NCBI GenBank assembly: GCA_958352855.1
Contig: CATWQE010000012.1
Coordinates: 1-60,318, forward strand
Origin: an uncultured Bacillota bacterium
Lineage (GTDB): Bacteria; Bacillota; Clostridia; Lachnospirales; Lachnospiraceae
DNA length: 60,318 nucleotides
Direction: 5' to 3'
Part shown: positions 26,596 to 35,482 of the stretch, in pieces
Position numbering within the stretch: the first letter of the stretch is position 1
How the letters are laid out: each line of letters opens with the position of its first letter
Notes under the pieces: model-generated
What the model saw: the letters and a program-made list of their open reading frames with translations, nothing else
Databases searched by the model: none
What the model was told of the DNA's origin: nothing
Translations under genes and position numbers: made by a program

Positions 26596-26877
26596 ATGAA
26601 AACAGGAAAAGTCATCGGAAATATCTGGGCAACCAGAAAAGAAGAAAAGCTGGCAGGTTTGAAGCTTCTGATTATCCAGCCGGTGAATCTGCTGGATGAT
26701 GCTCCGGTTGAATACCCTATTGTGGCAGCAGACATTATCGGCGCAGGAGTAGGGGAAAAAGTCATCTATGTAGGTGGGAGTTCAGCAAGAGCTGCAGCCG
26801 GTGGAAGTGATATACCGGTAGATGCTACCGTAGTAGGAATCGTAGATGATCAGGAGATTGACGAGGATATGATTTAA
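26596..26877 (+). CDS. eutN: Microcompartment vertex protein EutN (CcmL family)
   Basis: Pentameric protein that closes the vertices of the shell. The 93 residues begin KTGKVIGNIWATRKEEKL and carry DIIGAGVGEKVIYVGGSSARAA, both hallmarks of EutN/CcmL. The ATG is 5 bases after the previous stop with AATAAGGA upstream. It is the only vertex gene in the operon. Confidence 0.96.
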   Translation: MKTGKVIGNIWATRKEEKLAGLKLLIIQPVNLLDDAPVEYPIVAADIIGAGVGEKVIYVGGSSARAAAGGSDIPVDATVVGIVDDQEIDEDMI

Positions 26878-26895
26878 ACAGAAAGCGGTGATGCT

Positions 26896-28245
26896 ATGAG
26901 TTTCATAGAAACAATAAAAGAAGCGGGAATTGTGGGAGCCGGTGGCGCCGGCTTTCCCACTTATGTAAAATTAAATGCAAAGGCGGAATACTTTATCATT
27001 AATGCAGCAGAGTGCGAGCCACTTATTGAGACGGATAAATATCTTTGCAGAACATTTCCTGCAAGAATTATAAAAACAGCAGTGCAGATTGCCGAGCATC
27101 TGGAAGCAGCTCACTGTGTCATAGCTACAAAAGCAAAATATAAACAAGAGATTGCTGCTCTTAGGGAAGAGATTGACAGGCAGAAAGCCAAGGTGGAAAT
27201 CTGCGAAATGCGAACCTTTTATCCAGCAGGGGATGAACAGGTGATTGTACAGGAAGTAACCGGACGGGTTGTTCCTGAAAGAGGACTTCCCCTGGACGTT
27301 GGATGCGTGGTAGACAATGTAGGAACAGTCTTATCTATTGCAGATGCGCTGGAAGGAAAGCCGGTTTCAGAAAAGTATTTATCTGTTACAGGAGCGGTGA
27401 AAAAGACACAGATGTATCATGTGCCTCTTGGCACTTCTGTTCTGGAAATTCTGGAACATGCAGAAGTGATCGAGAATCCATATGCAGTGATTGTAGGCGG
27501 TCCTATGATGGGGAAAATACTCAGGACAAAAGAAGAAATCAAGCAGGCAGTGGTTACAAAAACAACGGGAAATCTGCTGATTCTGCCAAAGGATCATTAC
27601 CTGGTAAAGAGAACAGAAATTTCAAGAGAGAGTATGATACATCAGGCAGCAGCAGCCTGTATCCAGTGCAGAATGTGTACAGACATGTGTCCACGATTTA
27701 TGCTGGGGCATGAAGTAAGACCGAACATGGTTATGCGAAATCTGTGGAAGGCCAGCATGCTCACAGATGACAGGGAATTTGAAAAGGCTTTCGGAAGTGC
27801 TGCAAACTGTTGCAGTTGTGGTGTGTGCGAAATGTTTGCCTGTCCTATGGGACTGTCTCCGAGAAAAATGAATGAATATGCTAAAACACTTTTAAGAGAA
27901 AGAGGCATCAACCCACAGAAAAACGGACATCCAGAGGCAAGAGAGGAAATACAGTACAGAAAAATTCCTACAGAGCGCCTCATTGCCAGACTGGGTCTTA
28001 CGCCCTATGTGACACATGAACTTCCAGAGGAAACAGAATTGCATGTCAGGGAATGTAAGCTGTTGTTGTCACAGCATATTGGAAAACCGGCAGTAGCGGC
28101 TGTGAAAGTGGGAGAACAGGTAGAAAAAGGAGCTATTGTTGCACATGCAGCAGAGGGGCTTTCTGTGAACATTCATAGCGGTCTTGGCGGAACTGTAAAA
28201 GAAGTAACAGAGCAATATATCATTATCTGTGGAGAGGAGGTATAA
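26896..28245 (+). CDS. pduS: RnfC-like NADH:cobalamin reductase (PduS family)
   Basis: Flavin/iron-sulphur electron carrier thought to reduce cob(III)alamin so that EutT can adenosylate it. N-terminal glycine-rich loop GIVGAGGAGFPTYVKL, an SLBB-type middle domain, two [4Fe-4S] motifs (CIQCRMCTDMCP and CCSCGVCEMFACP, about residues 257-320), and a C-terminal barrel-sandwich domain. Length is 449 residues. The adjacent PduT-type shell protein is the likely physical partner, as in Pdu compartments. AAGCGGTGA lies upstream of the ATG. Confidence 0.92.
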   Translation: MSFIETIKEAGIVGAGGAGFPTYVKLNAKAEYFIINAAECEPLIETDKYLCRTFPARIIKTAVQIAEHLEAAHCVIATKAKYKQEIAALREEIDRQKAKVEICEMRTFYPAGDEQVIVQEVTGRVVPERGLPLDVGCVVDNVGTVLSIADALEGKPVSEKYLSVTGAVKKTQMYHVPLGTSVLEILEHAEVIENPYAVIVGGPMMGKILRTKEEIKQAVVTKTTGNLLILPKDHYLVKRTEISRESMIHQAAAACIQCRMCTDMCPRFMLGHEVRPNMVMRNLWKASMLTDDREFEKAFGSAANCCSCGVCEMFACPMGLSPRKMNEYAKTLLRERGINPQKNGHPEAREEIQYRKIPTERLIARLGLTPYVTHELPEETELHVRECKLLLSQHIGKPAVAAVKVGEQVEKGAIVAHAAEGLSVNIHSGLGGTVKEVTEQYIIICGEEV

Positions 28246-28248
28246 ATC

Positions 28249-28788
28249 ATGGGCAAAGCAATAGGTATGGTGGAACTGTCCAGCATTGCAAAAGGAATCG
28301 AGACCAGTGATTTTATGGTAAAGGCTGCGCAGGTAGATTTAATACGTTCCTCCACAGTTTGTCCCGGAAAATATATCATTATTGTCGGCGGTGATACAGG
28401 AGATGTGAAGGCTGCAATGGAAGAAGGGATGGCAAGAGGCGGCGCTTATGTTGTGGATTCTCTTAGGATTTCCAATGTGCATGAGCAGCTTATTCCGGCA
28501 CTTACGGGAACAGTATCTGTAGAAGAACCAGGAGCTGTAGGTGTTTTGGAATTCTATTCGGTGGCTTCTGCCATTCTGGCAGCAGATGAGGCTGCAAAGG
28601 CTGCGAATATTACATTAATAGAAGTTCGTATTGGCTATGCTATTGGAGGAAAAGGTTTTGTTACTCTTACCGGAGATGTGGGCGCGGTAAGAGCAGCAGT
28701 AGCAGCGGCAAAACAAGGGAAAGATTTATATGTGGAAAGCACGGTCATTCCACGACCTTCCCCACAGGTATTTCAGTCTCTGCTGTAG
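28249..28788 (+). CDS. pduT: Tandem-BMC shell protein with Fe-S site (PduT family)
   Basis: Trimeric shell protein with two fused BMC domains (about 1-88 and 95-179). C38 in STVCPGKY is at the position that holds a [4Fe-4S] cluster at the trimer axis in Salmonella PduT; this suggests an electron path through the shell. The ATG is 3 bases after the pduS stop, strongly suggesting the two proteins work together. 179 residues. Confidence 0.94.
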   Translation: MGKAIGMVELSSIAKGIETSDFMVKAAQVDLIRSSTVCPGKYIIIVGGDTGDVKAAMEEGMARGGAYVVDSLRISNVHEQLIPALTGTVSVEEPGAVGVLEFYSVASAILAADEAAKAANITLIEVRIGYAIGGKGFVTLTGDVGAVRAAVAAAKQGKDLYVESTVIPRPSPQVFQSLL

Positions 28789-28845
28789 ATACACAAACAA
28801 AGAAAAGGCTGCGAAGAGCAAGAAGGCAGCAGGAGGAGGCAAAGT

Positions 28846-30072
28846 ATGTTTCAGGAATTAATTGATAACATTACCAACGTGGAGGTTTTTACGCAAAGTA
28901 TAAAAGACTGGGTTTCTGGTTTATCCATTAACTCCGTAATTATTTTAGTTATGATGATTTTTATGATTGTAGGCGCGATTGATAAGATTCGGGGAAATAA
29001 GCTGGGATATGGGGAGCAGTTTGAAGAAGGATTTAACGCAATGGGACCTTTGGCCATGGCTATGGCAGGAGTTGTGGCAGCAGCGCCTGTTCTGGCAATC
29101 TTGTTAAAACCGATTATTGTGCCGATTTACGAACTGCTGGGAGCAGATGCATCTATGTTTGCTACTACACTTCTGGCCTGTGACATGGGCGGATACCCAT
29201 TGGCTATGGAGCTGGCAGAGACAGATGCTTTAGGTAATTTTTCCGGATTGATTCTTGGAACCATGATGGGACCAACTCTGGTATTTACCATTCCGGTAGC
29301 ATTGTCCATTATTAAAAAAGAAGACAGACCGTATCTTGGAGCTGGTATTCTTGCCGGTATGATTACTATTCCCATTGGATGTATTGTAGGTGGTCTTGTA
29401 ATGAATATGACACAGTATAAGATTAATATTATGACCATCTTAATCAATCTCATTCCGGTTATTATTATTGCAGGATTGATTGTACTGGGACTGTGGTTTG
29501 CTCCGGCTAAAATGATTAGTGGATTTAATAAGTTTGGTACAGGGGTTACTGTGGTAATCACAGCTCTTACTGCTATTGCTGTGTTTGAGTATCAGACCAA
29601 GATTAAATTCCCTCTGTTTAATATTATGGTAGAGCCAAATGCAGACGGTGTAATTCCATTGGAATCAGGTCTTCTTACCTGCGGACAGATTGCCATTGTA
29701 TTAATCGGAGCCTTCCCTATGGTACTCTGGATTACCCGTACTTTTGGTAAAGCTTTAAATGCACTTGGAAAGAAATTCGGTATGGATGAAAATGGTTCCG
29801 CAGGCTTAGTTGCAACTCTGGCTAATAATATTGCTATGTTTAACATCATGGATAAGATGAACCCAAAAGGAAAGCTGTTAAACGTTGCATTTGCAGTGAG
29901 TGCAGCATTTGTATTTGGTGACCATCTTGGATTCACTGCAGGTGTAAATTCTGAGATGATTTTTCCGGTTATCGTGGGTAAGCTGGTTGCAGGTATTACA
30001 GCTTTGATTCTTGCAAACATCCTTTCTCCGAAGCTGTTATCCAAAGTACAGAGTACAAGAACAGAAAAATAG
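28846..30072 (+). CDS. eutH: Ethanolamine permease EutH
   Basis: Integral membrane protein that brings ethanolamine into the cell when it is scarce. The 408 residues contain about ten or eleven hydrophobic helices, with conserved loops LACDMGGYPLAMELAE, LGTMMGPTLVFTIPVAL and FGDHLGFTAGVNSEMI. AGGAGGAGG precedes the ATG. Identity is clear from hydropathy, motifs and context. Confidence 0.95.
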   Translation: MFQELIDNITNVEVFTQSIKDWVSGLSINSVIILVMMIFMIVGAIDKIRGNKLGYGEQFEEGFNAMGPLAMAMAGVVAAAPVLAILLKPIIVPIYELLGADASMFATTLLACDMGGYPLAMELAETDALGNFSGLILGTMMGPTLVFTIPVALSIIKKEDRPYLGAGILAGMITIPIGCIVGGLVMNMTQYKINIMTILINLIPVIIIAGLIVLGLWFAPAKMISGFNKFGTGVTVVITALTAIAVFEYQTKIKFPLFNIMVEPNADGVIPLESGLLTCGQIAIVLIGAFPMVLWITRTFGKALNALGKKFGMDENGSAGLVATLANNIAMFNIMDKMNPKGKLLNVAFAVSAAFVFGDHLGFTAGVNSEMIFPVIVGKLVAGITALILANILSPKLLSKVQSTRTEK

Positions 30073-30103
30073 TAAGAATGCTTAGAAAGGCTGGGGTGAC
30101 ACT

Positions 30104-30538
30104 ATGAATGTAAGTGAAGAACTGATTCGTGAAGTAGTAAAACGAGTTCTGGCAGAGTCTGTAAAAAACGAAACAGGACGGGAGAATTTTCAAAAAGAAA
30201 AAGATCCAAGTGGTATCTTAAAAATCAAGACCGATACGGTAAAGTGCGAACCATTCAAACAAAAAGGAGTTGCGCTTAAAGATGTTGTAACCTTGGAAGA
30301 GGCGCCAAGAATGGGCTGTGGCATTATGGAGCTGGATCATACAAGCTTTGAGTGGACACTGACCTATGATGAGTATGATATGGTGATTGACGGAGTATTG
30401 GAAATTGAGATTGATGGACGTATCATTACAGGAAATCCTGGAGATATCATTTACATACCGAAAAACTCTCATATTCATTTTCAGACATCTGGTAAGACGA
30501 GATATGCATATTTTGTATATCCGGCAGACTGGCAGTGA
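30104..30538 (+). CDS. eutQ: Ethanolamine utilisation cupin protein EutQ
   Basis: Cupin-fold protein; Salmonella EutQ has been reported to show acetate kinase activity and to matter for compartment assembly. Residues 1-18 (NVSEELIREVVKRVLAES) form an amphipathic helix, a charged linker follows, and the C-terminal cupin (about 60-144) ends GDIIYIPKNSHIHF and YFVYPADWQ. The 144-residue size is shorter than the ~230 of enterobacterial EutQ but usual for Firmicutes. GGGGTGA lies upstream. Confidence 0.92.
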   Translation: MNVSEELIREVVKRVLAESVKNETGRENFQKEKDPSGILKIKTDTVKCEPFKQKGVALKDVVTLEEAPRMGCGIMELDHTSFEWTLTYDEYDMVIDGVLEIEIDGRIITGNPGDIIYIPKNSHIHFQTSGKTRYAYFVYPADWQ

Positions 30539-30559
30539 GAAAAATAAAGGGGAAGAAAA

Positions 30560-31792
30560 ATGGAAATTCGTTTTGTGAGGCCGGAAGAGGAAAAACAACT
30601 GGCCAGAAATGTGGTTACAGGCTTCCCATCCAAAACACCAGAGGCATTATTACATAATATGGCAGGAGAATTACAGGAGCCGGCGGAGGGGCATTATCTG
30701 GGGTGCTTTGACGAAAAAGGAAATTTAGTGGGTTCTTCTCTTTTGATGGATTTTCAGGTAAATGTTCGGGGAAAAATGATGGAAATGGGAGGAACTGCGT
30801 ATGTTTCTACGAATTTTCTTCACAAAAAGGAACACATTGCCAAAAATCTTATACGGGTAGGTCTGGGAGTTTTTGCAAAGACAGGAAGAACAGTAGCAGC
30901 ACTCCACCCATTTAATCCGGCCTTTTACCGTAAAATGGGGTTTGGATATTGTAATGAAACTATGATGTATTCTCCAAAGCCTCAATATATCCGCTTTTAT
31001 GGAGATAAATCCGGTCTTTCCTATGCAAAACCGGAGGAAGAAGAGGAAATTTTGGAGTTTTACAGAGAGCATGCCAGAAAAACTCATGGAGCCACGATTC
31101 ATCCGTTTATGGATCAGCATCGCATTTTTGATATGCCTTATGTAGTAGTCTGCAGAAGAGAAGGAAAGATTACAGGATATCTTACCTTTGAATTTGTAGA
31201 GGTAGATCATTATACAGATATGTACCATGATATGGCAGTCCGTGAACTGGTTTGTGAAGATATGGAAACAATGAAGCAGTTTTTGACATTCTTTGCTTCT
31301 CAAACAGATCAGATTGAACGGGTTCGGATTTATACATATGAAGAAGATTTTCATATGCTTTTTACCAATCCGGACAGCGGTGAAAATCGTGCTTATGATG
31401 GAGCCATTCAGGAGATAGGAAGGAAAAGCATGGGATATATGTTCCGAATCCTGGATTTAAAAGGGTATTTTGCTTTGCAAAATCACTGTCAGCATCCTGC
31501 AAGACGAGAATTTACCATGAAACTTCAGGTAGAGGATGACTTTATGGATGAGAATAACACTGACATTCTGCTGCATGTGAAGGAAGACAAGGTGTTGCTG
31601 ACAAAAGACAGAGAAGTGGATGTTATTTTAAAGACGAATATTGCAGATTTATCGTCCCTTGTAATGGGCGCAATTCCCCTCTCTTCTTTTATCTGGACAC
31701 AGAGGATGGAGATTAGTGACAGGAGTTATCTGCAGGATATCCAAAATGCTATTGGGTGGCATGAAAAACCTAAAAATTATACCTATTTTTAA
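30560..31792 (+). CDS. Eis-like GNAT N-acetyltransferase
   Basis: Predicted acetyl-CoA-dependent N-acetyltransferase of the Eis type: two GNAT domains (about 1-150, with FYRKMGFGY marking the first, and 150-290) and a C-terminal SCP2/sterol-carrier-like domain (about 300-410). Eis proteins acetylate amines such as aminoglycosides, lysine side chains or polyamines. Here the gene begins 21 bases after eutQ and is followed by the operon terminator, so it appears to be the last gene of the eut transcript. A link to amine metabolism is inference. Confidence 0.85.
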   Translation: MEIRFVRPEEEKQLARNVVTGFPSKTPEALLHNMAGELQEPAEGHYLGCFDEKGNLVGSSLLMDFQVNVRGKMMEMGGTAYVSTNFLHKKEHIAKNLIRVGLGVFAKTGRTVAALHPFNPAFYRKMGFGYCNETMMYSPKPQYIRFYGDKSGLSYAKPEEEEEILEFYREHARKTHGATIHPFMDQHRIFDMPYVVVCRREGKITGYLTFEFVEVDHYTDMYHDMAVRELVCEDMETMKQFLTFFASQTDQIERVRIYTYEEDFHMLFTNPDSGENRAYDGAIQEIGRKSMGYMFRILDLKGYFALQNHCQHPARREFTMKLQVEDDFMDENNTDILLHVKEDKVLLTKDREVDVILKTNIADLSSLVMGAIPLSSFIWTQRMEISDRSYLQDIQNAIGWHEKPKNYTYF

Positions 31793-31800
31793 AAAAGAAA

Positions 31801-31848
31801 ACGCGAAAGCAGGAGCAGGCTGAGCATAGATGCTTCTGCTTTTTGCGT
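31801..31848 (+). terminator. Intrinsic terminator of the eut operon
   Basis: AGCAGGAGCA (31808-31817) pairs with TGCTTCTGCT (31831-31840), with one G-U, followed by TTTT. Outside it ACGC/GCGT extends the helix, so it is also A-rich on the 5' side and may act in both directions. Confidence 0.85.
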
Positions 31849-31901
31849 GAGCAGATAAAAGAATATCGAAAAGCCATCTATACTTTTACCGCAATCAATA
31901 G

Positions 31902-31949
31902 TATAATAGAAACAGTCATGTCAGGCAGTACTCCTTTGAGGCTGCCTGA
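31902..31949 (+). promoter_or_regulatory. tcdA promoter -10 and 5'-UTR hairpin
   Basis: TATAAT lies at 31902-31907; its -35 (TATACT, 31879-31884) is weak. Downstream, TCAGGCAG (31921-31928) and CTGCCTGA (31942-31949) form a perfect 8-bp stem in the leader before the ribosome site AGGAGG. No T-run follows, so it is probably an mRNA-stabilising or regulatory hairpin. Confidence 0.5.
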
Positions 31950-31977
31950 AAAATGAAGTAACAGGAGGAAGCGGACA

Positions 31978-32718
31978 ATGCTTCATGCATTCTCACGTTC
32001 AGAAGAACTATTAGGAAAAGACGGACTTCGCACCCTGGCAAATGCCAGAGTAGCAGTATTTGGAATCGGGGGTGTGGGTTCTTATGTAACAGAGGCGCTG
32101 GCAAGAGCCGGTGTGGGAACTTTAATTTTAGTAGACCATGATGAAGTAAGCCTGACAAATCTGAACCGCCAGCTAGTGGCTCTGCGCTCTACCATGGGGA
32201 GAAAAAAAGTACAGGTAGCCAAGGAACGGATTATGGATATTAATCAGGAGGCTGTGGTTCATACATATGATACCTTTTTCAGCAAAGAGACAGCAGGACT
32301 TTTTGATTTTACAGCATTTGACTATGTGGTAGATGCAGTGGATACCGTATCTGCAAAGCTGCTTTTGATTGAAATGGCAAAACAGGCGGGGGTTCCGGTG
32401 ATTTCCTGCATGGGCACAGGAAATAAGCTGAATCCCTCCTGTTTTCAAATTACAGATATTTCCAAGACCAGTGTGTGTCCTTTGGCAAAGGTTATGCGTA
32501 CAGAGCTGAAAAAGAGAAAAATAAAGAAAGTAAAGGTTTTATTTTCTACAGAAACCGCTATTAAGAAGAAACGGACAGAAAAAGCGCCGCAGGAAGATGT
32601 TGAGGTACGAAGCGGCAGCGGAAGACCGGTTCCGGCAAGCGTTTCCTTTGTTCCAGGAGTAGCGGGGCTTATGATTGCAGGCGAGGTCATCAAAGATCTG
32701 GTATTTAACAAAAAATAA
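31978..32718 (+). CDS. tcdA: tRNA threonylcarbamoyladenosine dehydratase TcdA
   Basis: E1-like enzyme that cyclises t6A37 in tRNA to ct6A. The ThiF/HesA ATP site is clear (VFGIGGVGSYVTEALARAG, DHDEVSLTNLNRQ, KVQVAKERI) and the family segment SCMGTGNKLNP with KTSVCPLAKVMR follows. The catalytic cysteine is likely within that segment. Length is 246 residues. ACAGGAGG precedes the ATG. murB follows after 12 bases. Confidence 0.93.
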   Translation: MLHAFSRSEELLGKDGLRTLANARVAVFGIGGVGSYVTEALARAGVGTLILVDHDEVSLTNLNRQLVALRSTMGRKKVQVAKERIMDINQEAVVHTYDTFFSKETAGLFDFTAFDYVVDAVDTVSAKLLLIEMAKQAGVPVISCMGTGNKLNPSCFQITDISKTSVCPLAKVMRTELKKRKIKKVKVLFSTETAIKKKRTEKAPQEDVEVRSGSGRPVPASVSFVPGVAGLMIAGEVIKDLVFNKK

Positions 32719-32730
32719 AGGGGATTGTAA

Positions 32731-33645
32731 ATGGATAATCATAGAATTGAAAATAAATTTTGTACCTGTCTGGGAAGCGACAATGTAAAGCTTCAGGAAC
32801 CCATGAGCAGGCATACAACCTTCCGTATTGGCGGACCGGCAGATTTTTATCTTTGTCCTCACAGTACAAAAGAGGTGCAGGTGATTGTAGAAATCTGTAA
32901 AGAAGAGAACCTGCCCTATTTTGTTCTGGGAAACGGAAGTAATCTTCTGGTCAGTGATAAGGGATACCGCGGCGTGGTAATACAGCTTTGGAAAAATTTC
33001 AGTGACATTACAGTAAAAGACTGCTGTATTCAGGCAAAGGCAGGAGCTTTGTTATCAAAGGTTGCGGCAGAGGCTTTAGAGGCAGGACTTACAGGAATGG
33101 AATTTGCATCCGGTATTCCGGGAACCATAGGAGGCGCTGCTTTTATGAATGCAGGAGCCTATGGCGGCGAGATGAAGGATATTATTAAGAGTGTGAAAGT
33201 TCTGGATACACAGGGAGAGGTCAGGGTACTGCCAAAGGAAGAGCTAAAAATGGGTTACCGGACCAGCATTGTGAAGGAAAAGGGCTATACTGTTCTTTGT
33301 GTGGAACTGGAGCTTTCTAAAGGAAATCGGGAAGAAATCCGCAATACCATGGAAGATTTAAAGGAGCGCAGAACCTCCAAACAGCCTCTGGAAATGCCAA
33401 GCGCAGGAAGTACCTTCAAAAGGCCTGAGGGATATTTTGCAGGAAAACTGATTATGGACAGCGGGCTTAGAGGTTTTTCCGTAGGAGGAGCCCAGGTATC
33501 AGAGAAACACTGCGGGTTTGTGGTGAACAAAGGCGGGGCTACGGCTATGGATGTGCTGAACCTGATTCGGGAAGTACAAAGAAGAGTAAAGGAACAGTTT
33601 GGCGTGGATCTGGAAACAGAAGTGCGGTTCCTGGGTGAGTTTTAG
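32731..33645 (+). CDS. murB: UDP-N-acetylenolpyruvoylglucosamine reductase MurB
   Basis: FAD enzyme that reduces the enolpyruvyl group to make UDP-MurNAc for peptidoglycan. FAD-binding segments FVLGNGSNLLVSD and GIPGTIGGAAFMNAGAYGGE, the catalytic serine in SAGSTFKRPEG and the terminal glutamate in ETEVRFLG are visible. It is the short type II MurB found in Gram-positives, 304 residues. It starts an envelope/regulation cluster with rapZ and whiA; rapZ begins 8 bases after the stop. Confidence 0.96.
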   Translation: MDNHRIENKFCTCLGSDNVKLQEPMSRHTTFRIGGPADFYLCPHSTKEVQVIVEICKEENLPYFVLGNGSNLLVSDKGYRGVVIQLWKNFSDITVKDCCIQAKAGALLSKVAAEALEAGLTGMEFASGIPGTIGGAAFMNAGAYGGEMKDIIKSVKVLDTQGEVRVLPKEELKMGYRTSIVKEKGYTVLCVELELSKGNREEIRNTMEDLKERRTSKQPLEMPSAGSTFKRPEGYFAGKLIMDSGLRGFSVGGAQVSEKHCGFVVNKGGATAMDVLNLIREVQRRVKEQFGVDLETEVRFLGEF

Positions 33646-33653
33646 GAGGTATC

Positions 33654-34544
33654 ATGCGGTTTGTAATTGTAACGGGAATGTCAGGAGCAGGGAAGAGTAC
33701 AGCTTTGAAAATGCTGGAGGATATGGAATACTTTTGTGTGGACAATCTTCCGGTTCCTTTGATTGATAAATTTGTACAGTTGATTAAGGACAGCGCTTCC
33801 GGAGAAATTGAGCGGGTGGCTATTGGCGTAGATATCCGCAGCGGACGTTCTCTGGATGAATTAAAGGCAGTGCTGGAAAAAATCAGTTTCTCAGGAATTG
33901 AGGCAGAAATCCTGTTTTTGGATGCAGATGACACAGCTTTGGTGAGACGTTATAAGGAAACCAGAAGAAGCCATCCTTTAGCCGGAGCCGGACGGGTGGA
34001 CGATGGAATTCAGAAAGAAAGAGAACGTCTGCAGTTTCTGAGAGAGTATGCAGACTATATTTTAGATACCAGCAAACTGCTGACCAGGGAATTAAAGGCA
34101 GAGCTGGAGAAGATTTTTGTAGAAAACAGAACCTTTAAGAATCTTATGGTAACGGTGCTTTCCTTTGGGTTTAAGTATGGGATACCACAGGATGCAGATC
34201 TGGTTTTTGACGTGCGTTTTCTTCCGAATCCCTATTACCTGGAAAACCTTCGTCCTTTAAGTGGAAATGACAGACCGGTAAGTGATTATGTTATGGGATT
34301 TGAGGCAGCCCATGTATTTTCAGATAAACTGGAAGATATGATTCGGTTTCTGATTCCCAATTATATTTTGGAGGGAAAGACCCAACTGGTGATTGCTGTG
34401 GGATGTACCGGCGGAAAACACCGTTCCGTTACCCTGGCAAATGAGCTGTACAGACGGTTAGGGGAAAATGATACATATGGAATCCGAATTGAGCATAGAG
34501 ATATAGAGAAGGATGGGAAAAAATGTCTTTTTCCGGAAGCGTAA
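33654..34544 (+). CDS. rapZ: RNase adapter/nucleotide-binding protein RapZ (YvcJ)
   Basis: P-loop protein with nucleotidase-like fold; in E. coli RapZ directs RNase E to a small RNA controlling amino-sugar synthesis, and in Bacillus the ortholog YvcJ affects competence. Walker A GMSGAGKST (residues 8-16), Walker B-like VAIGVDIR, and the conserved C-terminal VAVGCTGGKHRSVTLANEL are present. Length is 296 residues. It overlaps whiA by 22 bases, implying coupled translation. In Bacillus glmR (yvcK) sits between these two genes; it is missing here. Confidence 0.95.
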   Translation: MRFVIVTGMSGAGKSTALKMLEDMEYFCVDNLPVPLIDKFVQLIKDSASGEIERVAIGVDIRSGRSLDELKAVLEKISFSGIEAEILFLDADDTALVRRYKETRRSHPLAGAGRVDDGIQKERERLQFLREYADYILDTSKLLTRELKAELEKIFVENRTFKNLMVTVLSFGFKYGIPQDADLVFDVRFLPNPYYLENLRPLSGNDRPVSDYVMGFEAAHVFSDKLEDMIRFLIPNYILEGKTQLVIAVGCTGGKHRSVTLANELYRRLGENDTYGIRIEHRDIEKDGKKCLFPEA

Positions 34545-35482
34545 AAGAAGAATTGCTGCGCTGCATAGACAGCGCCAGACATTGTCAAATTGCAGAACTG
34601 GCAGCGGTTCTGGCTTTTGACGGGGAAATTGTCAGGCCTGGGCAAGGGCAGATTGATTTGAGAGTTTCTTCCGAAAATGAAAGTCTTGTGAGAAAGTACT
34701 TTACATTGCTGCAAAAAACGTTTACAATGAATGACAGTGTTTCTGTTGATAATAGGATTACAAAAAAGAATAACCGTTTTTTGATTGAATTAAAGGATTC
34801 AGAGCTTGCAGTGAAGGTTTTGCAGGCAGTGAAACTGTTGGGTGCTGACCGGATGCCACAGAAGCTGGATGCTTTGGTAAATCAGATGGTTGTGCAGAGA
34901 AACTGCTGTAAGAGGGCATTTATCCGCGGGGCGTTTTTATGCGCCGGTTCCATTAGTGATCCGGAGAAATTTTATCATTTTGAAATTGTCTGTAGCAGCA
35001 AGACAAAGGCAGTACAGCTTATGGAGCTGATTCAGTCTTTTGAGGTAGATGCGAAAATTGTCAAGCGAAAGAAATACTATGTAGTCTATGTGAAAGAAGG
35101 GGCTCAGATTGTGGAGCTTCTGGGAATCATGGGCGCCGGCGTTTCCTTAATGAATCTGGAGAATGTGCGGATTCTAAAGGAAATGAGGAACACTGTAAAC
35201 CGAAAAGTGAACTGTGAAACAGCAAATATCAACAAGACTGTAAATGCTGCAGTAAAGCAGGTAGAGGATATCATTTATATCAGAGATACAGCAGGGCTTC
35301 ACAGCCTTCCGGAAAATCTGGAAGAAACCGCGCTGCTTAGACTGGAATATCCACAGGCTTCCTTAAAAGAATTAGGAGCCTTGCTTTCTACACCGGTGGG
35401 GAAATCCGGGATGAACCACCGTCTGAGGAAAATCTGCAGTATAGCCAATGAGCTAAGAGGAATCAGGGAGGAACAGGTATGA
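34523..35482 (+). CDS. whiA: DNA-binding cell division/sporulation regulator WhiA
   Basis: Fusion of a homing-endonuclease-like LAGLIDADG domain (about 1-200) and a C-terminal helix-turn-helix (about 230-319, with YPQASLKELGALL and VGKSGMNHRLRKICSIANEL). Endonuclease catalytic acids are not needed in WhiA. It controls division and sporulation genes in actinobacteria and chromosome segregation in Bacillus. Length is 319 residues. The ATG is within rapZ behind AGGATGGG, and the stop overlaps the crh-like start by 4 bases. Confidence 0.95.
   Translation: MSFSGSVKEELLRCIDSARHCQIAELAAVLAFDGEIVRPGQGQIDLRVSSENESLVRKYFTLLQKTFTMNDSVSVDNRITKKNNRFLIELKDSELAVKVLQAVKLLGADRMPQKLDALVNQMVVQRNCCKRAFIRGAFLCAGSISDPEKFYHFEIVCSSKTKAVQLMELIQSFEVDAKIVKRKKYYVVYVKEGAQIVELLGIMGAGVSLMNLENVRILKEMRNTVNRKVNCETANINKTVNAAVKQVEDIIYIRDTAGLHSLPENLEETALLRLEYPQASLKELGALLSTPVGKSGMNHRLRKICSIANELRGIREEQV

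Noticed and set aside
28788..28845. Terminator between pduT and eutH
   Set aside because: GGCTGC and GCAGC can pair, but the stem is short, the loop is large and there is no T-run.
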